From the NCBI GenBank assembly GCA_944386455.1, contig CALXBC010000026.1:1-35768 (forward strand): 35,768 bases of DNA, written 5' to 3'. A program made the translations under genes and the position numbers. This document shows, one piece after another, positions 33,850 to 35,768 of this stretch. Every line of letters starts with the position of its first letter. The first letter of the stretch is position 1. The notes under the pieces are model-generated. The model made no database searches and was not told the DNA's origin. It saw only the letters and a program-made list of their open reading frames with translations. The DNA is from an uncultured Clostridia bacterium. Lineage in GTDB: Bacteria; Bacillota; Clostridia; Oscillospirales; Ruminococcaceae.

Positions 33850-34944
33850 CTATTCCGTCGAATCCGCCAGCCGATAGGTACTGCCCTCACTCAGCTGAAA
33901 TCTGGATCGGATGCCGTCGGACAAATATATGTTTTTTTCCTGGTCCACTGCAATGACGTCAAAGTCCGTCTGGCTGAGATTTTTGAGCACCGCCTCTTTT
34001 CCGCCGACAAACAGACTGGTGGAAAGGCAGTCGGCCAAAAGCCCTTCCTCCGCAATAATCGTTACTGACAACAGATCTGACCCGGCCGGGTATCCTGTTT
34101 TGGGGTCTAAAACATGATGGTACCGTTTGCCATCCTGTTCAAAGTATCGTTCGTACCCGCCTGTTGTTGAAATCACCTTGTCCGGTGCGGTAACAGTTCC
34201 AAAAATATCGTCCGCATCTCCTAAAGGATCGCGCAGTCCGATCACAAAAGCCGTCCCGTCCGCCTTGGTTCCAAAGGAATAGATGTTGCCGCCCAGCGAA
34301 AGCAGACAGGACGTAAGTCCCAGTTCCTTGTATTTTTCTCTGGCCAAATCACAGGCATAACCCTTTGCCACACCGCCCAGATCCAGAGACATATAGGGTG
34401 CGTTCAGCTTTGCCGTTTTATTTTCAGCATCCAAAACCAGCTGATTGATGTCCACCAGCTTCTGCGCATCTTTGATTTCTTCCTCAGACGGAACCTTTGG
34501 AGAATCCGTTGTAATTCCCCATAATTTCGTCAATGCACCGATCGTGATATCAAATCTTCCTTCCGACTGAAGGCAAAGCTCCTTGCTCCGGGAAAGCAGC
34601 TGGAATATATCATCGGAAACCTTGACAGGCATCACGCCGGAATGTGAATTGATATTGGAAATTTCCGAATCGGACAAATACATAGATGCTTTGTTTTCAA
34701 ATTCGGACAAAAAATCAAACAGCTGCCTTAACTTTTCTCCCGCGTCAGGAGAAGAATCATAGGTCGTCTGCCTGATATAGGTATCCATCAAGAATCCGGT
34801 CTGAACCGTAGGCTCTGTTTGTTTTAGCTCAGTGTTCTCATTGCTGCTTTTTAAAAGCCAAATGACTGTTGCCACAGCTACAACAGCCAGCAGCAAAACA
34901 GCAGCCGTAATCAAATAAGGAGCCTTGCTTTTTATTCTGGTCAA
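33850..34944 (-). CDS. apbE: FAD:protein FMN transferase ApbE
   Basis: 364 residues with one N-terminal membrane anchor (about 8-30). ApbE family motifs are FLMDTYIRQTTY, LDLGGVAKGYACDLAREKY, LLSLGGNIYSFGTK and TGGYERYFEQDGKRYHHVLD followed by PKTGYPAGS. The enzyme cleaves FAD and attaches FMN covalently to a threonine in the (S/D)GAT motif of exported proteins, outside the membrane. Likely targets in this window are RnfG, RnfD and the lipoprotein encoded divergently at 35198. It is the first gene of the operon that runs to rnfB, with a promoter at 35044-35073. Confidence 0.95.
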   Translation of the reverse strand: MTRIKSKAPYLITAAVLLLAVVAVATVIWLLKSSNENTELKQTEPTVQTGFLMDTYIRQTTYDSSPDAGEKLRQLFDFLSEFENKASMYLSDSEISNINSHSGVMPVKVSDDIFQLLSRSKELCLQSEGRFDITIGALTKLWGITTDSPKVPSEEEIKDAQKLVDINQLVLDAENKTAKLNAPYMSLDLGGVAKGYACDLAREKYKELGLTSCLLSLGGNIYSFGTKADGTAFVIGLRDPLGDADDIFGTVTAPDKVISTTGGYERYFEQDGKRYHHVLDPKTGYPAGSDLLSVTIIAEEGLLADCLSTSLFVGGKEAVLKNLSQTDFDVIAVDQEKNIYLSDGIRSRFQLSEGSTYRLADSTE

Positions 34945-35043
34945 AAAACCGTCATCCCTTTCCGTATATTACCGCCGAAACTGTGTATATCTGCATATTA
35001 TCATACACATACTATCAGCACGCCAGTTCAATCGATACATTAT

Positions 35044-35073
35044 ATTTTAACATAAGCAGAGCAGTATTGGCAA
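35044..35073 (-). promoter_or_regulatory. Promoter of the apbE-rnf operon
   Basis: Minus strand: TTGCCA (35073-35068), 18-nt spacer, TAAAAT (35049-35044), each one base from consensus. The leader would be about 95 nt. Confidence 0.6.
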
Positions 35074-35080
35074 TAAATTC

Positions 35081-35109
35081 CTGAAAATAACTTTTTGCTT
35101 TCATATTAT
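35081..35109 (+). promoter_or_regulatory. Possible promoter of the FMN lipoprotein
   Basis: CTGAAA (35081-35086), 17-nt spacer, TATTAT (35104-35109). It lies back to back with the apbE promoter, so both genes could answer to one regulator. Confidence 0.4.
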
Positions 35110-35197
35110 GTTCGATCTGCAAGCAAATAAACAATCTAACCGGAGTTCTTTTCTCCAAAAGCTTGGCAGTCAATGCCCGGAAAGGATGAATTCATTT

Positions 35198-35659
35198 ATG
35201 AAAAAGAAGCTTACTCTTATTTTATTTTCCCTGTTGCTTATCACAGCCGTGTTCAGTGGCTGTACGTCCTCAGACAGCAGCCTTAAAGACGGAACATACC
35301 GCGCCGAAATGAGTGCAGAAAGCCACGGCTATAAGGATTATGTGGAGATCACTGTCTTAAACGGAAAAATCGATACCGTTGTTTATGATGCCCAGACCAG
35401 CGACGGGCAACGGAAATCTCAGGACGAAGATTATAAAAAATCCATGATGGAAGGAAATAAAAATGCCGGGCTTCCCGAAACCTATCCGGCGGATTATATG
35501 AAAAAGCTGGCAGAAAGTCTTGTGGAAAAACAGGACATCAATGGAGTTGACGATGTGGCGGGAGCAACGACGTCTTCCGATGACTTCAAAACCCTGGTCA
35601 AAGCTCTGGAAAGCAATATGAAAAAAGGAGACACCAAAACCGTTACCGTAGAAAAATAG
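35198..35659 (+). CDS. Extracytoplasmic FMN-binding lipoprotein
   Basis: 153 residues from ATG 35198, AAAGGA 11-13 nt upstream. A lipoprotein signal ends in VFSGC with Cys22, so the protein is anchored outside. The mature part is a single FMN-binding domain, DGTYRAEMSAESHGYKDYVE at the start, and a flavinylation motif A121-G-A-T124 in DDVAGATTSSDDF; ApbE would attach FMN to Thr124. It resembles a half-size version of lipoproteins such as PplA used in extracellular electron transfer. It is transcribed away from the apbE-rnf operon. An upstream in-frame ATG at 35186 gives a longer, less likely signal peptide. Confidence 0.88.
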   Translation: MKKKLTLILFSLLLITAVFSGCTSSDSSLKDGTYRAEMSAESHGYKDYVEITVLNGKIDTVVYDAQTSDGQRKSQDEDYKKSMMEGNKNAGLPETYPADYMKKLAESLVEKQDINGVDDVAGATTSSDDFKTLVKALESNMKKGDTKTVTVEK

Positions 35660-35731
35660 CGGTAAAGTATCCCATAAAAAAACAAGGCGGCATATGCGAG
35701 ATATCGTTAAGGGAGAATGTATGTAGTATGT

Positions 35732-35768
35732 CCCCGGAAGGTATGATGCCTTCCGGGAACTGCTTTTT
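35732..35768 (+). terminator. Terminator of the FMN lipoprotein gene
   Basis: Stem CCCGGAAGG (35733-35741) with CCTTCCGGG (35749-35757), loop TATGATG, then AACTGC and a T run to the window end. Confidence 0.8.

Noticed and set aside
1-35768. tRNA, rRNA, CRISPR array, phage or plasmid genes
   Set aside because: No cloverleaf, regularly spaced direct repeats, integrase (other than the IS transposase) or structural phage genes were recognised.

Overview
The window looks like a chromosomal segment of an anaerobic, spore-forming Firmicute, most likely a clostridium of the Oscillospirales/Ruminococcaceae type. The reasons are two sporulation or germination genes (spoVS, ypeB), a complete rnfCDGEAB ferredoxin:NAD+ oxidoreductase operon, a single-chain glycyl-tRNA synthetase, the yloU-yloV-recG order, AAGGAG-type ribosome binding sites and sigma-A-like promoters. 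The genus is inference. No tRNA, rRNA, CRISPR array, phage or plasmid genes were seen.

Left part (1-7265, mostly + strand). An unusual fused oxidoreductase (CoA-disulfide-reductase-like, rhodanese and siroheme/4Fe-4S reductase parts) is followed by a substrate-binding lipoprotein and a FecCD-type permease of an iron/siderophore/cobalamin-type ABC importer; no ATPase gene is present here. A 1279-bp IS3-family element (4746-6024, 3-bp target duplication ACT) sits exactly at the loop of what was a perfect 15-bp terminator stem after the permease. A family 2 glycosyltransferase with a helical C-terminal part follows.

Middle part (7267-25435, mostly - strand). It holds a PduL-type phosphotransacylase, a duplicated P-loop ATPase with a degenerate second half, an ECF sigma factor with a membrane-anchored VWA protein, a polyisoprenyl-phosphate sugar transferase, recG-yloV-yloU, an oligopeptide-type binding lipoprotein, spoVS, a two-gene ABC exporter, ypeB, and a divergent glyQS. 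Between spoVS and the exporter is a 177-bp stretch with four consecutive strong palindromes and no credible gene.

Right part (25441-35768). A decayed glycoside-hydrolase 3' end runs in frame into an AraC-type regulator, giving a chimeric 529-residue ORF. Then comes a small unknown gene with its own promoter, and a - strand operon apbE, NusG-domain-II protein, Gx transporter, rnfC, D, G, E, A, B. Divergent from apbE is a lipoprotein with an FMN-attachment motif. ApbE would flavinylate RnfG, RnfD and this lipoprotein, so the end of the window forms one flavin/membrane electron-transfer module.

The observations most worth checking are the hydrolase-AraC chimera, the four-hairpin element, the IS inserted in a terminator loop with its SD-hiding hairpin, the fused sulfur oxidoreductase, and the Rnf-linked flavinylation cluster. 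Family names come from recognising motifs in the translations; no database search was run.
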